Part shown: positions 1-8,215 of the stretch, piece after piece
Position numbering within the stretch: the stretch's first letter is position 1
Layout of the letters: the number at the start of each line of letters is the position of its first letter
Notes under the pieces: generated by a model
Database searches by the model: none
Told to the model about the DNA's origin: nothing
The model's input: the letters and a program-made list of their open reading frames with translations, nothing else
Assembly (NCBI GenBank): GCA_004325065.1
Contig: PITI01000318.1
Coordinates: 1-14,615 of the forward strand
DNA from: Hamiltosporidium magnivora
Lineage: Eukaryota; Microsporidia; Dubosqiidae
Direction: 5' to 3'
DNA length: 14,615 nt
Made by a program: the position numbers and the translations under genes

Positions 1-597
1 TTATGTTAAACCTAGAACTGCATTAATGTCATAAAAACAAATATAGCACTTGCCATTGCCTTTAAAAAGATGTGATTCTTTTAATAAAGCCTATCTTTAT
101 CTCGGTATGAAAAATTTGCCTTAATTTTAAGATTTCAAGTACAATACAGACGAGAAACATCAGAATAACAGACTATTTTTTGTTCATTAAAATAATTATA
201 ACACGTCCAAACTTCGGTAAGAATATTAAGAACATGAATAATTTTTTCAGAACAAATACTCTACTGGCAAATTAATTATGAAAAATTTTGCAAATTAAAA
301 CGTATAAGACAACAGATCTGCCGAAACTCAGTTCTTAATCAGATATAAAAGGTATCCACAATATAAATACATGATTTAACAAATATAGCTATCAAAATTT
401 CCACTTTTAGGTTCTTATAGATATAAACGACATTTCATTTTTAGGTCTACATTTAAATATAATAAAAAAACAGTGCGATGATATAATTAATCGTAAATTT
501 AAAAGTGTTCGTTTAAATTAAAATTCAAAAACGGTAGGATTGCCTAAATAAAAAATTATTTTTTTAAAAAATATATGAATATATCTTGGAAAAAAAA
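1..597. other. AT-rich stretch without a gene
   Basis: No open frame of useful length and no RNA gene is visible here. The last 30 or so bases before 598 resemble the sequence just upstream of the live gene at 12145, with T and A runs and a TATAT-like segment. The duplication may therefore extend slightly upstream of the start codons, with possible weak similarity back to about 486. Beyond that the two upstream regions cannot be aligned by eye. Confidence 0.6.
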
Positions 598-1849
598 ATG
601 AAGGCGTCATTATTTTATTACTTTAACATCTTTGCTTATTGAAATCATGAAATGCATTTCTTATATGAATTTAGGCTGGGTTTCAATGTATTTAATTGAT
701 AGAGATATTTACGCAACAAAGAAAAACTGCAAATAGATGGTAATAAAAAGATAAATGAGCTAAATATATCAACATAGGGCACAAAAATACCAGATCACAC
801 TGAAAATCTTTTAATTCCGAGATTAAAGCCGTAACAAAGTAAAAAAATTCTCCTTTATTTACAGAAATTCCATGCAAGATTTATTTGAAATTTATTTTAT
901 TATGAAAAACCTGAATTTAGATACTTAGACGCATTTATTATCGAAGCGATTGACTTTCTCAATATAGATGTGTTTATTTAAGACATAAATAAAAGCACTA
1001 TCGAGTATTTAATCGAATAAGTAATAGAAAAAATAGAAGAATCTCTCAATAAAGCAATGCCTACGTTTATTTCGCTAATAATGAAAAAAATTGAAATCTT
1101 TTTAATGGAATAAAATTTCTGAAGCTATTAAAAGAAATAAAAATGAAGCAGATACGTTCGAATCAGCATTTGTAATGGTTTTGAATGACATGTTTAATAA
1201 GTTAGGTTTTGAATTCAAAAGTAAAAACAGACGCGAGCTGATCGAAGCCTGTCGAGATATTACAAATAAGAAAATCATTTCAACCATACTTGAAGTTCTA
1301 AAATCCAAGTTTTTTATTTGATTTTGTAGGAAAATTGGTTTTGAAATTTTTTCAGTTATTATATTTAAAATCTCAGAAAGGCAATTATTTTAGATTTTTT
1401 TAAAAATCGAAGGAAGAATGTATTACCATTGAAAAATAAAAAAACACAAATTATAAGAGATTACACAAGATAAGGGACAAAATGGATTTTAAAGCGGATA
1501 TAAATAATGTTTTTACTCTTCTTTTAAATGAATATGATTCATTTACAGCTTTTTTTTTCTATCCGTTGCACAAACACCACTGAAATTTGTATCAATTCAA
1601 GAAAAGAAGAAGCAAACCAGTTATTCTTTTTACTTAATTCTTATAGAAGAAGTTAAAATAACTCTCAATTCGGATTGGCTTCCGGGGCGTATATCTTATT
1701 CCGACTATGACTATTCCGATAAAATCAAAAGAAACCTTCTAAAAGATGCCGATTTAAATTGATGTAAATGTCTTTCATGTTTGTTTTATCGATTTTAAGC
1801 AATTTTTCCCTGATTTCTTATTGGGATATTTTAATTACTTGTTAAAATC

Positions 1850-1860
1850 ATCAAACAAGC
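1850..1860 (+). repeat. Target-site duplication, left copy
   Basis: ATCAAACAAGC occurs here and again at 2148-2158, flanking the GC-rich insertion exactly. The bases on either side differ between the two copies. Only one copy is needed to align with the intact paralogue, so the second arose by duplication at insertion. Confidence 0.85.
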
Positions 1861-2147
1861 TATTTTATTTATTTATCCCCGGCGCTATAGCCATGCACGA
1901 GCCTTGGCCGCCCTCAGTAATGTCGCCCACCGGTTTCTTTCGCGCAACATTTTACCAGTCTTCTACTACCAGAAGTTGTGGCGGTCTTTTGGGTTTAATT
2001 ACGTTTGGGTTCGTAACATGTTCGTTTTAAAGGGTAGGTTGTTAGCTCTTCCCTCTAACCCCAAGCCCGGCGGCCAGTTCCTCTTAGTCACCTCTTACGA
2101 CAAGCATGGAATACTCTAAGCCAATTATGTACCCGGCATGGAGGGAA
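1861..2147 (-). mobile_element. SINE-like or retrocopy insertion in the pseudogene
   Basis: This 287-bp block is about half G+C in sequence that is otherwise three-quarters A+T. It has no counterpart in the intact paralogue. It lies between perfect 11-bp direct repeats and has no terminal inverted repeats. Read on the minus strand it ends in an A-rich tail (ATAAATAAATAAAATA), as expected for target-primed reverse transcription by LINE machinery. TGGCTTAGAGT at 2113-2123 (minus strand) resembles a Pol III A box. A poor B-box-like GGTTAGAGG lies further in, so a tRNA-derived SINE is possible. A processed retrocopy of a GC-rich transcript is the alternative. Open frames of up to about 70 codons on the plus strand inside it reflect the low stop density of GC-rich DNA, and I recognise no protein family. 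The high G+C suggests it is younger than the surrounding decay or of foreign origin. Confidence 0.75.
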
Positions 2148-2158
2148 ATCAAACAAGC
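2148..2158 (+). repeat. Target-site duplication, right copy
   Basis: Exact 11-base repeat of 1850-1860, directly after the inserted segment. The sequence that follows resumes the alignment with the live gene (GTGAAATCATTAGAAAAGAA is shared). Confidence 0.85.
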
Positions 2159-2291
2159 AATATTTGAGTGAAATCATTAGAAAAGAACACAAACTATTTC
2201 TGATAATACCAAGGAATAGATTGAAAAAAATATCGAAAGAAGTCCTTCGGGTTAGCTTTTTAACTGCACATACAAAATATGCAATTAAAAA

Positions 2292-2537
2292 ATGCATTTC
2301 AAGGGTAAATTAATCATTCCAGCTCTTGAAATTTCTATAGATTTTCTTAAAGAAATTTTCGATACATGTTTGAAAAAACTGAATAAAAGAAGTAAAATGT
2401 TTTTAATCGATCAAGAAGAAATAGGAATATGTCGAGACTTCTTTATAAAATGCCAGTTAGTCAAAATACAAACTGCGTCTGATGCCTTTAAACTCAAAAA
2501 CATATTCAGTATTGAACTTGAGACAATTAAAGAATAA
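2292..2537 (+). CDS. Open C-terminal module of the decayed copy
   Basis: An 81-codon frame from ATG to TAA with no internal stop lies at the end of an otherwise stop-filled pseudogene. It aligns without a gap over 80 codons with the module ending at 13790, with about half the residues identical (42 of 80 by hand). The strongest block is FLIDQEEI followed by CRDFF and KC, and both end in TIKE. Cys and aromatic positions are largely kept. By hand count about 11 nucleotide differences are silent and about 64 change an amino acid, which shows no purifying selection. It may be a chance survivor of decay or a separately translated small protein. No signal peptide or known domain is seen. Expression is unproven. 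Confidence 0.3.
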   Translation: MHFKGKLIIPALEISIDFLKEIFDTCLKKLNKRSKMFLIDQEEIGICRDFFIKCQLVKIQTASDAFKLKNIFSIELETIKE

Positions 2538-3240
2538 TTTATTTCATATTTTTTTTAATTTATTTTTTGCTTTTAATGATATTTTTATTTATTAAAATAT
2601 TAATTTTTTAAAACTAGATTTTCTAAAAGAGGAACACAACATCAAACCATATAGTAATGAGTTTAACATATCTATGAAATAATCATTTATATTTTTGGCG
2701 AGATAAAAGCTCAAGATGTAGATCGGTTCATGTGAGATCGTATTAGAGAAGAAAGTAAAAACACGGCGAAACTTTTTTTAAAAAGTTATTTTGTAAATTT
2801 TTATCATACTAGATCGTAAACTACAATTGAATTCGTAGATAATTGCAATACAAAAGCACATACCTTAGCCCGGTTTGTTTAGGTTAGAAGACTTTGGGTA
2901 TGTGAAATGCAAAAAAAAACATTCTTTTCAAAAGCTGTATATGTAATTAGTCTGCTATATCAGTTCCTACGACATTTAAACGTCTAGACGGATTCTTGAA
3001 ATGCATCTAATATATCTTAGCTAGATGTCTATCAATTTCCGCTCGTAATCAGTAAGCCGAAAATCCGCCAGTCTCGAGAAGCCCAAAGTAGGTTTAGAAC
3101 AGTATATTTCATTGAAACATAAATCGACGAGCTTAATTCAGGTGCTTCGTCCATAAAATGAGTTCCGCAAATTTTTTTAGATAAAAGGTTTAAACTATAA
3201 GTACATAAGGAATATTGATGGATTTTATGTGCATTTATCT
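2538..3240 (+). repeat. 3' flank of the duplicated unit, decayed copy
   Basis: This stretch aligns collinearly with 13791-14615. Shared anchors are TTTTTGG(C/T)GAGA at 2692 and 14053, GG(C/A)GAAACTTTTT at 2765 and 14131, GGTTAGAAGACTT at 2882 and 14248, CGTCTAG at 2981 and 14344, a 17-base identity at 3009 and 14374, and TTGATGG/CTGATGG near 3215 and 14586. The distance between the second and third anchors is 117 bases in both copies. This copy is more AT-rich and has lost most of the hairpins seen in the other. It shows that the duplication covers the gene and its downstream region together. Confidence 0.75.
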
Positions 3241-3475
3241 ACTAAAAAACAGGAATGGCGTTTATCCAATGGAAAGTTATATTCCTGTCATTTTCTGTAG
3301 GACTTTAAATTTTATAATAAAATTCTCTGAAAGAACAGGATTCGAAATTATAAGAAATTTAAGATCGCGTATTAAAACCGTATGCTACAAATACACAAAA
3401 AACTTATATGAACTCTCTAATATACATCTTCATAGTTATTTCAGTGTAAAACCCGATATTTCCAAATATTTCTAA
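3218..3475 (+). CDS. Small hypothetical ORF, doubtful
   Basis: An 85-codon open frame starts at ATG 3218, immediately where the duplicated 3' flank runs out of comparison sequence. The product is basic, with no recognised domain, no clear signal peptide and no membrane segment. The corresponding position in the other copy (ATG at 14588) lies 28 bases from the window end. The few bases available there differ by an indel that would shift the frame, which argues against conserved coding. It could be the decayed start of a second gene or element in the duplicated unit, or chance. Confidence 0.18.
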   Translation: MDFMCIYLLKNRNGVYPMESYIPVIFCRTLNFIIKFSERTGFEIIRNLRSRIKTVCYKYTKNLYELSNIHLHSYFSVKPDISKYF

Positions 3476-6400
3476 AATTACACCTATAGAATATAATAAA
3501 ACAAAAGAAAAGACAAGACAAGAAGAGAAATCCTCAATTTTGAAAAACGTAGAAAACGCGTCTTCTTTTAATATCATGGTTTATTTTAGAATGAAAACCT
3601 AAACAATCAAGAAATCTAGATAAAAAGATAACTTTAAAAGCGGCATTTTTTGTGAGTGTGAAATCAATGAATCTTGAACCATCCATCATATGCAAAAATA
3701 TAAAAAATCTTCATAAAACTAGCAGTACCAATTCGTAATAGAATGAATCATTTGCGAAGAAAAACATTGAGTATTTTTTTTATACCAAAGATTGGAATAT
3801 CGATGTCTTTCATAAAAAATTCTCTTCCAAATGCAAATTGGTTTTTAAATTTACACCGTAACTATAAATATGAATTTTCAGTTTAGTTTAGGTATTACAT
3901 TTTTTTTAGCAATAACAAAAAAATGAATTTCTGCACTCTTAAGTCGAATGTAGGTTAAAGACTCTGAAAAACATTTGCCATTGAACGAATATACAGAATA
4001 GGTTTAAAAACACAGTTTAACATTACGAATAGACGCGATATAACTTGTTAGAAAATGTTTAATTAAAAAATCCATAAATCTCTATAAATATTTATATTTT
4101 TCATAAAATCTAGATTTTATAAGTCGAAAACTTGATTTTTAAATAATATATTTACTACTAGACTATGATATTTGTATTTTAAACTAATATGTAAAAATTT
4201 ATTTGGAGCAATGTATTTATATTATAAGTATCTTCGCAATATCGAGCATTAATTAAATCTGTTTTTAACAAAGTATGTAAAAAATAAGGTATAGTTACTG
4301 CTTCTAAAAATATTAGAGATCCAAAACGGTTTATATTTTCTTAATGGTATAATACAGAAAGGAACAATATAATATCTAATAGATTAACGACACGCGCAAA
4401 GATGGCATACATAAACCCAAGCTAAGATCGGGTTGCTAAAATATTAACAGAAAGATTTTAAAAATTTTATGGCAAAATTTACTAACAATAATTTCGATTA
4501 TATGCTCATTTTTAACAATTAAAATTTATCTGTAAGCTTGAAGTACATCTTAAAGGCAAATAATTTTCAGATATTAAGTGATTCTAACTAATAAATACAG
4601 AGTTGAGTTTTTTCAGAAACTGCGAAATTTATAGATTTTCATCAAGACAAGATGTGGCAATGATAGAGCATATGAAAAACTTACATGATTGTCATTCTAT
4701 GGAATAAAACCAGTATGGGTATTTCAAACCATGAAATAAAGTTTCTATCTTGATAAAATGAGTAGATCATTAAAGTTACACATATAAAAACAAATATTGC
4801 TTCGAATTTCTGGTATGGATTACAGCATATACAAAGGATACTTTGATATTTAGCAATGCTAAAAAGATTTACATTCGGAAGAGTTGATCCCATAATTTAA
4901 TTTAAAAAATTTGTCGTTTCCAAGGTAAAACACTTCATTAATAAGTAATTTTAATAACTTTCAGAAATTATATAAACATCTTAATATTTGAGTTAAATAC
5001 GAACATAATTGCAATATAAATGCGCAAGTTCAAAAGAAAAGAATAACCAAAAATAGAAAAAACTCGCAAAAGACATCATTTAAAAGAGTTTATAGCCTAA
5101 ATCTTCATTATAACCACACAATGAATAAACTACAGAGAAACAAACAAATAATCAGCTAATATTGCTATCGAAACATCCCGTTTGAGTAATAAATTTCAAG
5201 AAAGTGTAATAGCTGAAACAAATATATAACATGGGCTTTATAACCCAATGGATTTATAAAAGTCATTACCGATAAAAATGCTTGCACGTAAATACCTAGA
5301 CTATCTGAATGCACCGTTCAATACACGAAGTAAATTCATTACAGTTTATCTACTTTGTAAAAAATGACGATGAAGATAGAGAATGATAGGAATCGTCATC
5401 AGAAGAATTAAAAATTTCATAATTAAAAAGAAATATTTATATATAGTAGATTTAGAAAGTATTTCGTAAAATATATCTATTGTAGAGTAGTTCCAATAAC
5501 CATATAGTTTGTGATAATTCCAAAATCCAAACCAGCTTCATATGACTCTTTTTAAAACAATTCGTTTATTTAGGGTGAAATTATTCCAATCAATGCACGG
5601 GTTGAAGTAAAAAGCAATGATGCTATAAATAACTTATACGAATCGATATAGCTATATATTTATTAAATTTTAGTTTTAATTAAAATAATCTTTGTAAATT
5701 TTTTGGCTAAATATTGGCCGAAAAGTTATTTTCACTCTGTTTAAATTTTAGATAGAATTCATTCTTGCAAGAGATTAAGTCCTAAGTATTTCAGAGCAAC
5801 TCGTATAAAAATTCGAAGAAATTAACTTTCTTTTTTAAACTGCATAATCTATGAAAAGGGAACGATCATAAGAAGAAATACATAGAAAAATCATTAGAAA
5901 CATATGATACACCGATGTAATATTTGAAATATTAAAGCAGAGCGTAATATATTTTATAGAAGCTACAAAAGTATTCTTTAGAAACTGCGAATCTTTATTA
6001 GACATTTAATTTATTAGATCAAAAAAAGAATAATAAAATGATTAGATAACATTTATAAAAGATAATTCATTGCAATATCTTTATTAAATAAATGAAAAAG
6101 CAAACATTATGAAATATTATAAATAAAAAACGGTTTATCAATTAATCATAAAATATTTGTTATAAAGATATTATATGATAACTTCTTAACCATAAAATGC
6201 GAATTTGCTTTTCAAAATAGAAAAAACAATACCTTAAAAGCACAGATGCAAAAAAAGCAAAGAAGAAGATATATTTGAAACAGTATCCTCCACACTTAGA
6301 TTTTTGCTGATATTTATGTAACACCCTGTACTATATTATGATCGCTATTGTTGTATTAGTCAGAAGTAATGTAATCTCGTACCTGCTTCTTTCTGCAAAT

Positions 6401-6497
6401 AAGTAAAATATGAATTTTGCTTGTAAAAGTGTTTGTGATTTTATATATATATTATCCGGACCTCATAATGAAATTATAGAACTCTTTTAATAACTAA
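3476..6497. other. AT-rich stretch without a convincing gene
   Basis: I see no protein gene, tRNA, rRNA or tandem array in these three kilobases. Two places have somewhat fewer stops: around 4387-4470, and 5427-5651 in one plus-strand frame (three internal stops, ending at TAG 5649). Neither is better than expected by chance for this composition, and neither resembles a family I recognise. A 70-codon minus-strand frame at 4681-4893 has no supporting feature. Confidence 0.6.
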
Positions 6498-6968
6498 CGC
6501 AGCACCGCGCACAATCCACAGAAGAGTTCAGTTGAGCTTGTTCGTAGCCTTCTGAAAATATATAAGAGCGCAGAGAAAAAGTGCGGTATATCAGGAGAAA
6601 TTACAAAATTTTGCATACAAGAAGTGGACCTGGTTATCGCTTAAAAAGCATAATATTTAAGTTCGAATGAGTACTTTTTTCGTTCTGTATAAAATGCAAA
6701 AACATTCGTGCTATGTTTTTGCCAGAAGCCACAAGAAGGCAAAGAGAATGGAAAAACGCAATAAGTTTCCAATTGAAACAGATATTTTACGGGTGTTTGA
6801 ACTAATACTGTTGGGAAAAAACATAAAGTTGAATTCGAAAGTTATCCGCGAGAAACCAAGTCGCTCTACGCGTTTCCTCCGGACAAACCCAATGATGCAT
6901 TTTCTATTAACTTTGTAAACCAATACGGAAAGGAAAAGTTTGTTAAAAAAGTTCCGGAAGAGGATTAA
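6498..6968. pseudogene. Higher-GC island, possible decayed coding sequence
   Basis: G+C is visibly higher here than in the flanks and several frames are unusually open. One plus-strand frame is open for 48 codons (6498-6641), then broken by six stops, then open for 55 codons (6801-6965) ending in VPEED and TAA at 6966. That last part has a globular-looking mix including SLYAFPPDKPNDAF. A competing plus-strand frame has an 83-codon ATG ORF at 6667-6918, and the minus strand is open for 94 codons at 6711-6995. Because three frames compete, neither the strand nor the product can be fixed. The best reading is the remains of a gene or transposon, possibly the same element as the transposase-like remnant at 7663-7941. 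I recognise no domain. Confidence 0.3.
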
Positions 6969-7662
6969 ACTGAAAGGTAGGTTCTTTACTAACAAGCTTC
7001 TTCTGCCGACAAGAAATTAGCTCAAAACTAAGTATAAACCACCATTCAAAAGATCACAATGAAAGTAAGTCGTCTTAAGCGCACGCTCAATATAGCACAA
7101 CATTTCCCTCTTAAATCAAAAGTCTTCTTGGATGGTTTTTAACAATCCTTTTTGCTTGTGAGTTAAAAACGTCAAAAAAAACCGGCCATCACCTTTTTTC
7201 TAAACAAAAAAGACTTTCGGTAACCAGGCTTTAATTTGGATGAAAATAAACTCAGATTTAGATAATAATACAAAAAAACGTTACCATTGAATTGTTGAAC
7301 GATAAAAAGAGTTAGATTGTAAAAGAGCCAACTTTGGAATGGTTTCATATGTGCTCTTTACCGCAGCCAAGTAATATCTTAGTAAAAAAAAGACTATAAA
7401 TTAAAAATTTAATTTTACAGCAAATACTTAAAATCATGCGCAGGTATTCCTTACGACAGGTTAGATATCATTTCTTTCTTATTATAAGATCTGGTTAAAC
7501 TTTATAAATCAATGCGTTATTCACCATCCGTGATATTATACATACGAAATCTATCAAAATATTTTTAGAAGATATGCATCATATAGAAAACTTCTCGATG
7601 AAATAGATAAAGCTAGACCAAGCTATCGTAATTATTACAAAAAACATTGAGATCAGTGATAA

Positions 7663-7941
7663 CTATACGAATGAAAACACGAGAAGAACATGTGGAAGAA
7701 GCGGTGGTCTAAAATTTTGATAATCGAGAGGGTTTACGTCAGAAGAGCTTAAACACCATAGTTGCATACCCGATGAATTAGTATGCGGGTCTCTAATGAG
7801 AAAGGCTTCTAGTATCTTGAACGCGATGATACCTGTAGGTTCTGTATACTTCAGATTGTTTATTGTCAAACACGCGTTATAACTAGATAAGTTATAAAGC
7901 GTGAAAAAGACAGAAGAGATCTCGGATTTGTTAAAAGCCAT
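7663..7941 (-). pseudogene. Remnant of a mariner/Tc1-like transposase (C-terminal catalytic block)
   Basis: This minus-strand open frame of 92 codons starts at ATG 7941. Residues 62-74 read WCLSSSDVNPLDY. Known mariner/Tc1-superfamily (DDE/D) transposases carry a WPxxSPDLNPLDY-type motif at the last catalytic acid. Trp, Ser, the first Asp, Asn, Pro, Leu, Asp and Tyr all fall in register, and the last Asp (codon 7725-7723) would be the third catalytic residue. Upstream, A-(x6)-FL at residues 40-48 is where that family usually has a conserved helix after the second catalytic Asp. The second Asp motif (QDxAPxH type) is not seen. After the motif the expected Trp is Phe and the continuation (PPLLPHVLL) no longer resembles the family. 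A frameshifted, decayed remnant is inferred. No terminal inverted repeats were found by eye. Confidence 0.38.
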
Positions 7942-8062
7942 TTAAAAAGCTATGAATCATAACAAAGCTTCTCATATATCATAAAACTAAATAACAAATT
8001 TAGAAAAAGATTCCAAAATTTGATTCACTAATTCATTTTTTCTTTTCGGTTTTAGAAAACCT

Positions 8063-8215
8063 CTATAGAACCAATAAAACTTTCGAAAAAATTTCTATCA
8101 GAATTAAAGAATAAGCTCTGGCATTTGCCATTGTGTTTTTTTTTGTAACCGTGAATCCAGGAACCGACAGCTTAAATTCTCTCATCCGAGGAAATGAATG
8201 AAATTTAGAAGCCAT
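8063..8215 (-). pseudogene. Short open fragment upstream of the transposase-like remnant
   Basis: A 50-codon minus-strand frame begins at ATG 8215 (MASKFHSFPRMREFKLSVPG) and stops at TAG 8065-8063. It lies about 120 bases upstream of the transposase-like frame on the same strand, so it could be an earlier part of the same decayed element. None of the catalytic or DNA-binding motifs of that family can be recognised in it. The call rests only on position, strand and open length. Confidence 0.15.

Larger units (their letters stand above)
598..2537 (+). pseudogene. Decayed paralogue of the secreted-protein gene at 12145
   Basis: This is a broken copy of the gene at 12145-13790, and its function is unknown. 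It starts with ATG at 598, followed by a hydrophobic-rich leader (MKASLFYYFNIFAY) that aligns with the signal peptide of the live copy. TGA at 640 already stops it. Further stops in the conserved frame include TAA at 979, 1018 and 1111; at 979 the intact copy has a Glu codon. Several one-base indels also shift the frame. Homology is clear around NSMQD (near 868), the DxFI-D-NK block (967-993), the KSKFF block (1303-1317) and the FIDxKxFxP block (1788-1815). A foreign 287-bp segment with a target duplication splits it near the 3' end; removing it restores an in-frame match (NKQYLSEII against NKHNLCEII). The last 81 codons (2292-2537) remain open. Confidence 0.9.

Noticed and set aside
692..877. 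Minus-strand 61-codon frame over the pseudogene start
   Set aside because: It is antisense to sequence that aligns with the live gene, so it is a shadow.
979..1113. In-frame TAA codons read as sense (a reassigned stop code)
   Set aside because: The live copy has no in-frame TAA or TAG in 453 codons and the decayed copy also has frameshifts and TGA, so ordinary decay explains it.
1156..1164. GTTCGAATC, a perfect tRNA B-box-like string
   Set aside because: It lies in the pseudogene. No arms or A box of a tRNA can be folded around it.
1904..2119. A 71-codon plus-strand frame in the GC-rich insertion as a gene
   Set aside because: The frame lacks a nearby ATG, lies inside an inserted element whose A-rich tail indicates the opposite sense strand, and resembles no family I know.
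4387..4470. Plus-strand reading resembling part of a retroviral-type integrase (DRVAKILTERF)
   Set aside because: Too short, with stops on either side and no flanking catalytic or zinc-binding motifs.
5427..5651. Plus-strand frame ending in a coherent-looking 24-residue tail
   Set aside because: Three stops in 74 codons is within chance for this composition, and no family match or paralogue supports it.
6640..6675. tRNA-like GTTCGAATG with an upstream TGGTTATCGC
   Set aside because: The T arm does not form a five-base stem and no acceptor stem is found.
7530..7970. Plus-strand frames with few stops opposite the transposase-like remnant
   Set aside because: Two plus frames look partly coherent but contradict each other. 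The minus-strand frame is longer, starts with ATG and carries a recognisable motif.
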